Assembly: GCA_021816935.1 (NCBI GenBank)
Contig: JAKAWR010000003.1
Span: 83,588 to 147,587, forward strand
Reading direction: 5' to 3'
DNA from: Actinomycetes bacterium
GTDB lineage: Bacteria > Actinomycetota > Acidimicrobiia > Acidimicrobiales > JAMCPL01
DNA length: 64,000 nt
Position numbers and translations under genes: made by a program. Position 1 is the stretch's first letter. The number at the start of each line of letters is the position of its first letter. The notes under the pieces were generated by a model, which saw nothing but the letters and a program-made list of their open reading frames with translations, did no database searches and was not told the origin of the DNA. Below, in pieces: positions 26,911-34,925 of this stretch.

Positions 26911-27911
26911 AAGTAACCCTCCCTCTTGCGCTCCTCCATAGCCGCCTCCGAGAACCTGTCGTCGGCCCGCGTGGCCCCTCTTTCGCTGAGACGCGCTCCC
27001 TTCAGCTCCTCTACGACCTCGCTGGGCGTCGTCGCCTGGGACCTCACAGCCCCGGTGCAGGTGGCGTCCCCGACAGTGCGGAACCTGACCATCTCCATCG
27101 TCACGGTCTCGCCTGGCCCCGGCTGCACCCACTTTCCCTGCATCAGGAGCATGCCATCCCTCTCGATCACGGGACGTATCGCGGCGTAATAGAGGTCCGG
27201 GATCTCGACTTCGTCCCTTTCGATGTAGGCCCACACGTCGGCCTCGGTCCAGTCCGACAGGGGGAAGGCCCTCAGGTGCTCACCGGGGCCGATGCGGAGG
27301 TTGTAGAGGCTCCACAGCTCCGGGCGCTGGTTTCGCGGGTCCCACTCGCCAAAGCTGTTGCGGAACGAGAGCACCCGCTCCTTCGCCCGCGCCTTGTCCT
27401 CGTCCCGTCTCGCTCCGCCGATCGCGGCATCGAATCCGTACTCTGCGATGCAGTCGAGCAGTGTGACGCTCTGGAGCCTGTTCCTCGAAACCCCGGGGCC
27501 CGGATCCGGCACCCTTCCGCGGTCGATCGACTCCTGCACCGAAGCAACGACCAGCTCGACTTCGAGCTGGCTCGCTACACGGTCCCTGAACGCGAGCACC
27601 TCGTCCACATTGTGGCCGGTGTCGACGTGCAGCAGGGTCAGCGGCAGTTTGGCGGGTTGGAAAGCTTTGGCAGCCAGGTGCAGAACAACGGCCGAGTCCT
27701 TTCCTCCGCTGAAAAGCAGCGCCGGCTTCCTGCATTCGGCAACCACCTCGCGAATAACATAGATCGCCTGAGACTCGAGCACATCGAGATCGCTGATCAC
27801 GTCCTGGCTCCTCGTGCGGCTCTTTCCCGCAGCGCGACCTGTCGAGAAGAGATCTCGCTCTTCGTCACCAGTAGCCGCCGACTGCTCCGCCGGGGCCATC
27901 ATTGCTACCAT
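26907..27911 (-). CDS. cysD: Sulfate adenylyltransferase subunit 2
   Basis: 334 residues from ATG at 27911 (GAGGAG 12 nt upstream); TTG at 27923 and ATGs at 27902/27899 are alternatives. PP-loop ATP pyrophosphatase family: SGGKDS P-loop, HVDTGHNVDEVLAFRD, GGARRDEDKARAKER and the C-terminal segment with GDATCTGAV that is typical of CysD. With CysN it forms ATP sulfurylase, converting sulfate and ATP to APS. First gene of the minus-strand cysDN-siroheme operon; the 261-bp gap to cysH is C-rich with imperfect ctctcccgccgctccctccc repeats (~28030-28110). Confidence 0.95.
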   Translation of the reverse strand: MVAMMAPAEQSAATGDEERDLFSTGRAAGKSRTRSQDVISDLDVLESQAIYVIREVVAECRKPALLFSGGKDSAVVLHLAAKAFQPAKLPLTLLHVDTGHNVDEVLAFRDRVASQLEVELVVASVQESIDRGRVPDPGPGVSRNRLQSVTLLDCIAEYGFDAAIGGARRDEDKARAKERVLSFRNSFGEWDPRNQRPELWSLYNLRIGPGEHLRAFPLSDWTEADVWAYIERDEVEIPDLYYAAIRPVIERDGMLLMQGKWVQPGPGETVTMEMVRFRTVGDATCTGAVRSQATTPSEVVEELKGARLSERGATRADDRFSEAAMEERKREGYF

Positions 27912-28135
27912 AACTGCCTTCAACTCCTCGCCGGTTACCCAACCCTCGCCGGGTCCGGCCCTTGCCGGCTACTACCCTCGTTGCACTTCTCACGCCGCCG
28001 CATTCCCTCCTCTCGCCACTCTCCCTCCCCCCAGCACCTCTCCCGCCGCTCCCTCCCCCCTGACCCTCTCCCGCCAGTACCTCTCCCGCCGCTCCCTCCC
28101 CCAGCGCCCTGAGCCGGATCGAAATACGCAAAACT

Positions 28136-28159
28136 TGACTGGTTTAGTCATATTATACT
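28136..28159 (+). promoter_or_regulatory. Palindromic operator candidate and -10 box before cysH
   Basis: TGACT-ggttt-AGTCA (28136-28150) is a perfect 5-bp inverted repeat. TATACT (28154-28159) matches a -10 box and lies 14 nt before the cysH ATG. The palindrome occupies the -35 to -10 spacer, a good place for a repressor. It lies between divergent cysH and cysDN, so a sulfur-responsive regulator is plausible; no regulator gene is adjacent. Confidence 0.5.
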
Positions 28160-28172
28160 AGGATCCGACGGT

Positions 28173-28976
28173 ATGCAAGCATGGAATGAGCGCACGGTGA
28201 ACCGGGCATCGCTAAGGGGCGAGCCAGCGGCAGAGGACGGGATGGGGCCGGTACGGAACGGGGTACCGACGGCAGAGGACGGGATGGGGCCGGAAGGGGG
28301 CCGGAAGGTGGTGGCCGAGACCGAGCTGGCCGCGCTGGACAGGCAGTTCGACAGTGAGGAGCCCGGCCCCGAATTGGCCCGGAGGGTAATCGAGTGGGCG
28401 ACCGGACGATTCGGCAGCGCAGTTGCACTCGCCTGCTCGTTCCAGGACTGCGTCATCGTGGACCTCGCCGCGGGGGTGGAACCGGGTATCGAAGTCATTT
28501 TTCTCGATACGGGATACCACTTCCCGGAAACCCTGCAGTTCGTCGACGAAGTGAAGAGGTTGTACAAGCTCAACCTCACGATCACCCGGCCGGGCGACTC
28601 CGCCATCGGTTGGCCCTGTGGAACTCAGCGGTGCTGCGAGGTCCGTAAGATCGAGCCCCTTATGCGGGCGATGGAGGGCAAGGCTGCCTGGATCACTGCT
28701 CTCAAGCGTTGCGATTCCCCTACGAGATCCGACATCCCGATCGTCTCCCTGGACGCCAAGTTCGCCAAGGTAAAGATAAACCCGCTTGCAAGTTGGTCGG
28801 ATAACGATATAGCTGCTTACATCGATCAGGCCGGCCTTCCGGTCCACCCGCTCACCGTCAGGGGATATCCCTCCATCGGGTGCGCCCCCGTTACTGCCGC
28901 CGTCGAAAAGGGAGCCCACCCGCGATCGGGACGCTGGGCCGGGACAGGCAAGACGGAGTGTGGCCTGCACGCATAG
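28173..28976 (+). CDS. cysH: Adenylyl-sulfate (APS) reductase, CysH family, atypical cluster ligands
   Basis: 267 residues from ATG at 28173. Residues ~60-260 match the PAPS/APS reductase family: SFQDCVIVDL (modified P-loop), FLDTGYHFPETL, the paired cysteines in RCCEVRKIEPL and the C-terminal KTECGLH with the catalytic Cys. The paired cysteines mark the APS-reducing, Fe-S type. Odd: the second pair, normally C-x-x-C in GYPSIGCAPCT, reads GCAPVT here, so one cluster ligand is Val. The N-terminal ~45 residues contain a duplicated AEDGMGP segment encoded by a 20-bp-plus direct repeat and are probably not part of the fold. Divergent from cysDN; a -10 box lies 14 nt upstream. Confidence 0.88.
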   Translation: MQAWNERTVNRASLRGEPAAEDGMGPVRNGVPTAEDGMGPEGGRKVVAETELAALDRQFDSEEPGPELARRVIEWATGRFGSAVALACSFQDCVIVDLAAGVEPGIEVIFLDTGYHFPETLQFVDEVKRLYKLNLTITRPGDSAIGWPCGTQRCCEVRKIEPLMRAMEGKAAWITALKRCDSPTRSDIPIVSLDAKFAKVKINPLASWSDNDIAAYIDQAGLPVHPLTVRGYPSIGCAPVTAAVEKGAHPRSGRWAGTGKTECGLHA

Positions 28977-29333
28977 CCGGGATATGCCAGCGGCTGGCAG
29001 CGGGGCAGCGACGGCGGGGCGGACAGGACGATCCCGGGTTCTCCCGTGCGTAGGCGAATCTCCTGCTGCAGAGCTTTTTCCCAGTTCGTTTGATGTATCG
29101 CACCCAACCGTGTAAACACGGAGTTCGTGCCGGCCAGTGCCGGGAGGAAGGCGGCCGGGTCGTCAGCCCGAATGGATTCACCGGTCAAAGTGCCGACCAT
29201 CCACCACTCGCGGCGGCGATTGTTATAGGTTTAGCCTAGTAAACTTGCAAGGATGTAATTCCCCTCCAGGTGATCGGAATAACTGCTTGCCGGGTTACCT
29301 GAAGGCGCTGGCAATGAAGGTAGGTCAGGAGAG
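28977..29333. other. 357-bp gap between cysH and the SepX-like gene
   Basis: No confident gene. A minus-strand frame from GTG at 29200 encodes ~65 residues that look protein-like (start of the frame: VGTLTGESIRADDPAAFLPA) but it runs over the 3' end of cysH, so it is either a remnant or chance. A perfect palindrome GTTTA-gcctag-TAAAC lies at 29229-29244, about 95-110 bp before the next start. Confidence 0.4.
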
Positions 29334-30500
29334 TTGGCTTTGGTAGTGCTCCTTTTGCTTGCACTCGTGTGGGCGGTAGTGCTTGGTCCTCAACTTTGGC
29401 GACGGTGGTCTGCAAGGCGGTCGACGAATTCGGTGTGGGCATTCCGGAGGCAGCTCGTCTCACTTAGGCGCCGCCACGACATCATGACCGCAGTCGAGGG
29501 CGACCGCTACCAGCGGGCCGAGCATCGAGCCGTATCGACCTACGAGACCGAGCAGGGCGAAGGCAGGGGGATAGCGTGGGAGCGGCACAGCCTCGCCATG
29601 GTGCGTGTGGTGGACACCGATCAGACCTCGTACCAGGGATCGTATCGGTCGTTGTCCCGCGACTCGACCGCCGGTAGCAGGGTCGATACGATTGCCTCGG
29701 CACACGAAAGCGAGTACATCCGCTCGGGAGGCAGCGGTGATAGCAACGCCATGTCTGGAGGCTACCATTCCGGAAGGGACGTGCGACGGGAATCCTCAGG
29801 CTGGCGCGGTGCCGGCCGGCCGGCCGCGGCGCTCTCCGCTTCGGGAGGTGCCGGCTATAGCAGGCTTTCGGCTTCCTCTCCTTCGCCAACTTCCCGCTCC
29901 TCCGGCAATACCGGATTACATGCTGGGCGCTCCTCCGGCGGTGCGAGCTCCGCACAGGGTCTACGAAGGCGCCGTGCGCTGGTTCTCCTCGGGACATCTG
30001 CACTTCTGGCGATGCTGCTCAGCCTCGTGCCCGGATTGGGTTTCATGCTTGTCCTCGGGCTCCTGTTCCTGGTTTTCGTGGTTGTGTACGTGGCCATGCT
30101 CGCTAGAGCCCGCCGGTCCGCTGCGGCCCGCAGACGAATGGCCTCAAGGGCTCGTCGGATGTCGGTTGGGTTGGGTCGGTACGGCTACGAGCGCTCTCAG
30201 GGAGTTGGTAACGTACCTGGAGAGTTCGGGAGTCCCGTGTACGGAGAATATCAAAGGCTCGTCGCGGCTAGGGAACGTTCCGCGTATAGGGTCGATCAAC
30301 CCGGAGGTCGGGCTGAGTTGCCCGCAGGAACCGAGCCGGATGGCATCGCTTACGGATCCGGATACGCTACCCGCCTTGATCGCGAGCCGGTGCCCTCTGG
30401 CGGTGAGTGCTACTCGAATGAGCGCTACAGCGGCGACCCTTACGCAACCGATCGCTATGGCGGCGACCGGCATGCCCCGCGACGTGTAGCGTCCCGCTGA
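29334..30500 (+). CDS. SepX/GlpR-type divisome membrane protein
   Basis: 388 residues from TTG at 29334; AGGAG placement favours TTG at 29340. N-terminal helix VVLLLLALVWAVVLGPQLW followed by a conserved-looking stretch (SVWAFRRQLVSLRRRH) matches the SepX/GlpR proteins of actinobacteria, shown in Streptomyces to act at the division site. Residues ~60-210 are Ser/Gly/Arg-rich and variable. Two adjacent hydrophobic helices (ALVLLGTSALLAMLLSLVPG, FMLVLGLLFLVFVVVYVAML) lie at ~216-258, then a basic, Tyr/Gly-rich cytoplasmic tail with repeats of the kind YSGDPYATDRYGGDR. Assignment rests on the N-terminal pattern and topology. Confidence 0.65.
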   Translation: MALVVLLLLALVWAVVLGPQLWRRWSARRSTNSVWAFRRQLVSLRRRHDIMTAVEGDRYQRAEHRAVSTYETEQGEGRGIAWERHSLAMVRVVDTDQTSYQGSYRSLSRDSTAGSRVDTIASAHESEYIRSGGSGDSNAMSGGYHSGRDVRRESSGWRGAGRPAAALSASGGAGYSRLSASSPSPTSRSSGNTGLHAGRSSGGASSAQGLRRRRALVLLGTSALLAMLLSLVPGLGFMLVLGLLFLVFVVVYVAMLARARRSAAARRRMASRARRMSVGLGRYGYERSQGVGNVPGEFGSPVYGEYQRLVAARERSAYRVDQPGGRAELPAGTEPDGIAYGSGYATRLDREPVPSGGECYSNERYSGDPYATDRYGGDRHAPRRVASR

Positions 30501-30609
30501 TCCCTCCCACTCTGGAGCTGGCATCTCAGCATGCCGTGGATACCATGGTCGGCACCTACGACCAGCCTCTGAGACCCCGATCGTCATCGGCGCGAGTTAG
30601 AGTTGAGCA

Positions 30610-31275
30610 GTGCCAGATCCTTCTGATGCCGGCAGGCCGCCCGTTACCGCCAGATCGCCCGAACTCGCCGGGATTGCATCTCACCTGCTCGATACGCTGG
30701 AGAGGCAGCATAGGGCAAGGGAGCTGGCCCTTGGTGAATGCCGGATGACCATCAGGTTGTCAAGTCTCGCGATACGGTCCATTCACAGACAGGAGGAAGG
30801 CATCGACCGGAAGCTCGCCGAAGCGGGGTCGCACTTGCGATCTGCCCAGGACGCTCTGCGGCCCTACGCCGCACTTGCGTCAGCCGGCTTCCTCCACGAT
30901 GCAGCCAAGGAGTACGTTGAAGCTTGCCTCACGTGGGCCCTCGTCCGCGGCTCCGCTCTCGACGGCCCGGAAGAACTGGACGTAGAGGTCGCCGCATGGC
31001 TATGCGGCCTGACCGAGGCGGCTTCCGAATTGAGGCGCTACTTGCTGGACCGGCTGCGTGAGGGGGATAGCCGCCAAGCCGAATCGCTGATGCGGGAAAT
31101 GGAGGATGTGTACGACCTCCTCGTGGCGATCGATTACCCCGACGCCATTACCGGTGGTCTGCGACGCCACGTTGACGCCCTCCGGGCGGTACTGGAACGC
31201 TCCCGAGCCGACGTCACCACGACGATGCTCCAGGAGGCACTCAAGCGTACCATCGAGAGTTCCGGCGTCACGTGA
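30610..31275 (+). CDS. Translin-family protein
   Basis: 221 residues from GTG at 30610. All-helical protein with the translin signature region: AAKEYVEACLTWAL (~95-110) and DYPDAITGGLRRHVDALRAV (~175-195) followed by LERSRADVTTTM. Translins bind RNA or single-stranded DNA as octamers in eukaryotes; bacterial and archaeal members are less studied. It sits 190 bp before tRNA-Ala. Function here unknown; nucleic-acid binding is inferred from the family only. Confidence 0.75.
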   Translation: MPDPSDAGRPPVTARSPELAGIASHLLDTLERQHRARELALGECRMTIRLSSLAIRSIHRQEEGIDRKLAEAGSHLRSAQDALRPYAALASAGFLHDAAKEYVEACLTWALVRGSALDGPEELDVEVAAWLCGLTEAASELRRYLLDRLREGDSRQAESLMREMEDVYDLLVAIDYPDAITGGLRRHVDALRAVLERSRADVTTTMLQEALKRTIESSGVT

Positions 31276-31464
31276 GATCTCGGGCGGAACAGGCGTAGTG
31301 GCTCCCGGTTGCCGCTGTCCGGCGTCCGGGCTCCGGCGAGCGGGATAGTATTGTCGCCAGGGTCTGCGCAATGCCTTGCGTCAGGCCGTTCTCCCGAAGG
31401 TGCGCTGGGGGGCGCTACCCGCAAAGGAGGCCGCCGGACAGAATTGCTCAGTCCAGGAATACTT

Positions 31465-31537
31465 GGGGGTGTAGCTCAGTTGGAAGAGCGCTACGTTCGC
31501 AACGTAGAGGCCGCCGGTTCGAGTCCGGTCACCTCCA
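31465..31537 (+). tRNA. tRNA-Ala (anticodon CGC)
   Basis: 73-nt cloverleaf: acceptor arms GGGGGTG/CACCTCC (one G-T pair), D arm GCTC/GAGC, anticodon stem CTACG/CGTAG with loop TTCGCAA, T arm GCCGG/CCGGT with TTCGAGT loop, discriminator A. CCA is not encoded (CCG follows). It marks the left edge of the remnant-rich region at 31.7-44 kb, but I found no repeated 3' tRNA end further along that would show an integrated island. Confidence 0.95.
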
Positions 31538-31687
31538 CCGCGAGGTCTTCAGCTCCCCGCTAGGATCCGAAGAGCCGCTTTTCTTCTCCGACGTGCGCGT
31601 CGTCGCGCTGCTCCTCGAGTTCGGCGCCGACTCGATGCCCAACACCGAGTCCGTCACGCGGGAGCGGCGAGGCGCTCCTTCATCACG

Positions 31688-32299
31688 TCAATTGCAATTC
31701 AGGAGGAGCTGACGGGCCGGGAAAATCTGGAAATCATCGGGCGGCTTCACCATCTCAGCCGGGCCGAATCGAGAAGGCAGGCCGCCGAGTTGCTCGAACG
31801 TTTCGATCTCACCGACGCTGCCGAGCGAAGGACCAAGACGTTCTCCGGGGGAATGCAGAGGCGCCTGGACCTCGCCGCAAGCCTGGTAGGCAATCCCTCG
31901 GTTCTTTTCCTGGACGAACCGACAACCGGTCTCGATCCACGCGGCCGGATGGAGACCTGGGAGCTGATCCGTAACTTGGTGGCCGAGGGCACCACCCTCC
32001 TCCTCACAACGCAGTACCTCGACGAGGCAGACGACGAGGAGTCGGTCCAGTCGTTCGGTCTGGTGTGGCTTTTCCCGCTGACGTTCGTCAGCTCCGCCTT
32101 CGTGCCGGTGCAGACGATGCCCGGATGGCTCCAGGCATTCACCAAGAACCAGCCTGCAACGCACGTAATCGATGCCCTACGCACCCTGGCGCTCGGTCAC
32201 AGCCCCCTGTAGACCAACATGTGGGTGAGTGCCGTCTGGATGGGAGGCATTCTGGTGATCTTCGTCCCGTTGGCAGTACGGGCATACCGGCGCGCCTGA
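31688..32299 (+). pseudogene. Gutted DrrAB-type ABC exporter: ATPase piece fused to permease C-terminus
   Basis: In one frame the DNA encodes the middle of a DrrA-like ATPase ([18 protein letters not shown], signature [14 protein letters not shown], Walker [14 protein letters not shown]-loop [11 protein letters not shown]) and, with no junction, the last part of an ABC-2 permease ([31 protein letters not shown]). Walker A and the N-terminus are missing, and the ATPase end plus most of the permease are deleted. A TAG at 32210-32212 interrupts the permease end, which continues in frame to 32299 (AVWMGGILVIFVPLAVRAYR). Clear decay product of a drug or lipid exporter. The following 224 bp (32300-32523) hold only a short minus-strand remnant, ADVLTDSAAMLTIDTSAVDF, of uncertain origin. 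Confidence 0.85.
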
Positions 32300-32523
32300 G
32301 CCGACCGGACCTTGCTTGTAGCCGATAAGTATCGGGGGGCTGTCGGAGGGATCAGCGAACATACCGCCCGTAGGCACCCTTGACGCTCTGTCTCCGGCCG
32401 TCGTCACGACTTCGGCGACCCACCAGGAAGTCGACTGCCGAGGTGTCGATGGTGAGCATTGCGGCGGAGTCCGTCAGGACGTCGGCCACCGGAGCGTCTT
32501 TCCCGCCGAAGGCGACTGGTCGG

Positions 32524-33720
32524 CTACCGGGACACGTGGTGCCCGCTTTCGTAGGCGGCCTCCTCGGCTCTTACGTCCGAGACGAGGTTGCCGAGGGCTA
32601 GGTTGATGTCGTCCAGGTGATAGCCCCATGCCGGGCTCGGCGCCTCCTGTACCCGTGGGCGCCGGTCGCCTGGTGCTGCCTTAGCGCTGACCTGCAGCCA
32701 GGTGGCACCTCCCGCGCTGCGGCACTCGGCCGTATAGAGATCCGGGTAGGTGACCCAGGGGGTCTTCACCGCAGGTCGAGGCGGTGCAGACATCCAGACG
32801 GGAAACTCGGGGTGGAGTGCGGCCGTTCCACCTCCGATAGCCGCCGGGTTCACACAGGCGACCTGGACCCCCGTCTTCGCCGTCTGGCCCAGTGGAATGC
32901 TCACTCCCTGGCCCGGGCGGCCGAAAATCGACCCTGCAGGCGGCTCCGACGGATAGCTTGAATAAGCGATCGCGCACCCGGATTCGAAGGCGCGGGTGCA
33001 AAGCGGTACGTGGTGGAACGCTGCACCAACGTCTCGACCAGGCGGAACGGTAAGGTTGCCGCCTGCGATGATGGCCACCACCAATCTTGAACGCACAGCC
33101 GGATCCGAATCGATTTGCCTGGCGATCAGCTCGATGAGGATCGCCGCTCCCTGAGAGTGTCCGATTAGGATAATCGGTCTGCCCTTGTTGTAGTGAGCAA
33201 GATAGTCGCGCCAGCCCGACAGCAGGCTCTCGTAGGCGATTGCGTCAGCCTGCAAGTCCTTGCCAAGCCCCTTGTCGAGCGAGGCCATCGTTCGCTGCCG
33301 GTACATCGGTGCCCACACCCGGCAGACTTGGGAGAACGGTGCCACCTGCATCGTGGCCGTCATTTTCTCAATCGCCTGTACCTGAAGATCCGAGTTGTTG
33401 GCGGGCTCCAGGCTGACGGTCGGGTAGACATAGAAGCAATCGAAGGGCGAGCTGGCCACGGCGTGCGGGTCAATGATGGACCGCGAGCCGGAGGCGGGGA
33501 CCACGGTGGTGGCAAGGCTGCTCGCGCACGGATCCTGCTTCAGATCGGGAGCGCAAAGCCAGACGGTGCCCGCTGGGTCCGGGCTGGAGGGTGGGGTAAC
33601 CGTAGTTGTGGTCGCCCCCGGAGGCGGCCGGTGTTGTTGAGTGGAGGGCGACTCGCATCCGGCAAGCGTCGCGAGTGCGGCCAGGCCTGCCGCGGGAACG
33701 GCGACCCGTAGCACCCACAC
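32524..33720 (-). CDS. DUF3089-family alpha/beta-hydrolase lipoprotein
   Basis: 398 residues if started at GTG 33720, directly before the signal peptide VLRVAVPAAGLAALATLAGC with a lipobox. The frame is open to TTG 33909/ATG 33903, but that extra part is Arg-rich and looks non-coding. The mature protein begins with a Pro/Thr linker; features of the family are FDCFYVYPTVS, QVCRVWAPMYRQ and the nucleophile elbow IGHSQGAAIL. DUF3089 proteins are predicted secreted or membrane-linked hydrolases, often lipase-like. The substrate is unknown. Confidence 0.78.
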   Translation of the reverse strand: MWVLRVAVPAAGLAALATLAGCESPSTQQHRPPPGATTTTVTPPSSPDPAGTVWLCAPDLKQDPCASSLATTVVPASGSRSIIDPHAVASSPFDCFYVYPTVSLEPANNSDLQVQAIEKMTATMQVAPFSQVCRVWAPMYRQRTMASLDKGLGKDLQADAIAYESLLSGWRDYLAHYNKGRPIILIGHSQGAAILIELIARQIDSDPAVRSRLVVAIIAGGNLTVPPGRDVGAAFHHVPLCTRAFESGCAIAYSSYPSEPPAGSIFGRPGQGVSIPLGQTAKTGVQVACVNPAAIGGGTAALHPEFPVWMSAPPRPAVKTPWVTYPDLYTAECRSAGGATWLQVSAKAAPGDRRPRVQEAPSPAWGYHLDDINLALGNLVSDVRAEEAAYESGHHVSR

Positions 33721-33941
33721 GAAGGGTATCCGACCCCGTGGGAGCCGACCGCGGTCAGGTAACCGGAGTAGGCCCGGGCGACGGAGTCGAAGAGTCGAGC
33801 GGGATCGGGCGGACCCGACGGTCTCTCCACAACGGAGAAACCGGGCGGCCCGGGCGGCCCCAGCAGGTCGGCAAGGCCCATTAAACGTATTGCGATATTG
33901 CATTACCAAACTCTTCTACAATTGCTATCAGCACGTCAACT

Positions 33942-33987
33942 GGGTCTTCCCCCCGCCGGGCGGGCGCATCATTGTGCGGCCTCCCAC
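33942..33987 (+). repeat. Dispersed ~45-bp repeat, copy A
   Basis: gggtcttccccccgccgggc, then gggcgcatcattgtgcggcc and tcccac. A short hairpin CGCA-tcattg-TGCG lies inside. Related copies are at 43952-43998 (minus) and 61069-61112 (plus). It lies in the 342-bp gap between the DUF3089 and TetR genes, which otherwise shows nothing certain. Confidence 0.7.
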
Positions 33988-34062
33988 AAGGCCACACCGA
34001 GACGGACACATCACGAACAGCGTGCAGATCGGACCGAAGAAGCGACGTGGAGGTGAAGCCCG

Positions 34063-34770
34063 TCACGTCGAGTCGTGGCAAGCACCCGTCACGACTCGTT
34101 GTCGGCGTCCTGGTGGAGCGGCTTGGCTGGCAGAGGTCGAGGACCCGAACCGGGCTGCGAGCAAACCCCGGGTGGCGGCTCTGGCAACGAAGCTGGCGCT
34201 TGCGAACGAGCTCTCCCGGCGGGATTGCACGCGGAGCAGTAAGAAGCTCGTGAGCGACCCGGCGACGTCTTCGACGTCGATGCCGGCGTCGAGTTCACCC
34301 CGCTGGCGGGCGGCACGCAGGATGGTGGCCAAGGGCCGCGAGAGCGGGAACAGCAGGCGAGGATCGTTGGCATCGGTTGGCGGTCCGTCGGTGCGGCTCA
34401 GAGCTTCGAACATCGCGTGACCCAATGGTCGATGGCGGTTGTACCCTTCGGCGAGGCGTTCGAGGTGGCACTGGAGGGCATCTTCGAGGACCATGGTCTC
34501 GGCGTCTCTGGCAGCAGGGGTGGAAAGATCGCCGAGCCTCTCCGAGAAGACAGCGGCTGCGAGCACCGCCTTGGAGCGGAAGCGCTGGTAAACGGTGGCC
34601 GGCCCGACGCCCGCCCGAACAGCGATCGCCTCGACGGTGACCTGGTGGTAGCCCATGTCCAAGAACAGGTCGCAAGCCGCGTCGAGGATTTGCCGCTCGC
34701 TGCGGGCCCGCCGGGTCGCCGCGCTCCGTTCGCGCCACGTCTCTTTCGACGCCGAAGCCATCCTGCTCAT
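34063..34770 (-). CDS. TetR-family transcriptional regulator
   Basis: 235 residues from ATG at 34770. N-terminal helix-turn-helix at ~25-72: ILDAACDLFLDMGYHQVTV, EAIAVRAGVGPATVYQRF, with the typical FRSKAVLAAAVF end. The C-terminal ligand domain is all-helical with the segment PRLLFPLSRPLATILRAARQ. Divergent from the glycosidase-like lipoprotein at 34926, with a perfect inverted repeat between them that is a good operator candidate. Actinobacterial KstR-like regulators share this layout, but the ligand cannot be called. Confidence 0.88.
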   Translation of the reverse strand: MSRMASASKETWRERSAATRRARSERQILDAACDLFLDMGYHQVTVEAIAVRAGVGPATVYQRFRSKAVLAAAVFSERLGDLSTPAARDAETMVLEDALQCHLERLAEGYNRHRPLGHAMFEALSRTDGPPTDANDPRLLFPLSRPLATILRAARQRGELDAGIDVEDVAGSLTSFLLLRVQSRRESSFASASFVARAATRGLLAARFGSSTSASQAAPPGRRQRVVTGACHDST

Positions 34771-34781
34771 AAGTTACCCTG

Positions 34782-34816
34782 GATCATATGCACTATGCTT
34801 CAGAGCGTATATGATC
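34782..34816. promoter_or_regulatory. Inverted repeat, candidate TetR operator
   Basis: GATCATAT (34782-34789) and ATATGATC (34809-34816) are perfect 8-bp arms separated by 19 bp, 12 bp upstream of the TetR ATG and 110 bp upstream of the divergent lipoprotein. Position fits autoregulation and control of the divergent gene. Confidence 0.55.
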
Positions 34817-34925
34817 TGGTCAGTGAGCAGCAAGGCAGCGGGCAGGGCAGGGGGCAACTTGGAAGCACCGCCTCGCATCGGCGCGTCCCGGCAACGGTCG
34901 GTCGGTCGGTGAGAGCGTCCCTTCG

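Noticed and set aside
28020-28115. Repeated ctctcccgccgctccctccc units considered as a CRISPR-like array
   Set aside because: Units are short, imperfect and adjacent with no spacers; simple C-rich repetition between cysD and cysH.
28826-29200. Minus-strand open frame downstream of cysH
   Set aside because: The first ~65 codons look plausible, but it runs through the cysH 3' end antisense and has no ribosome site; left as a note only.
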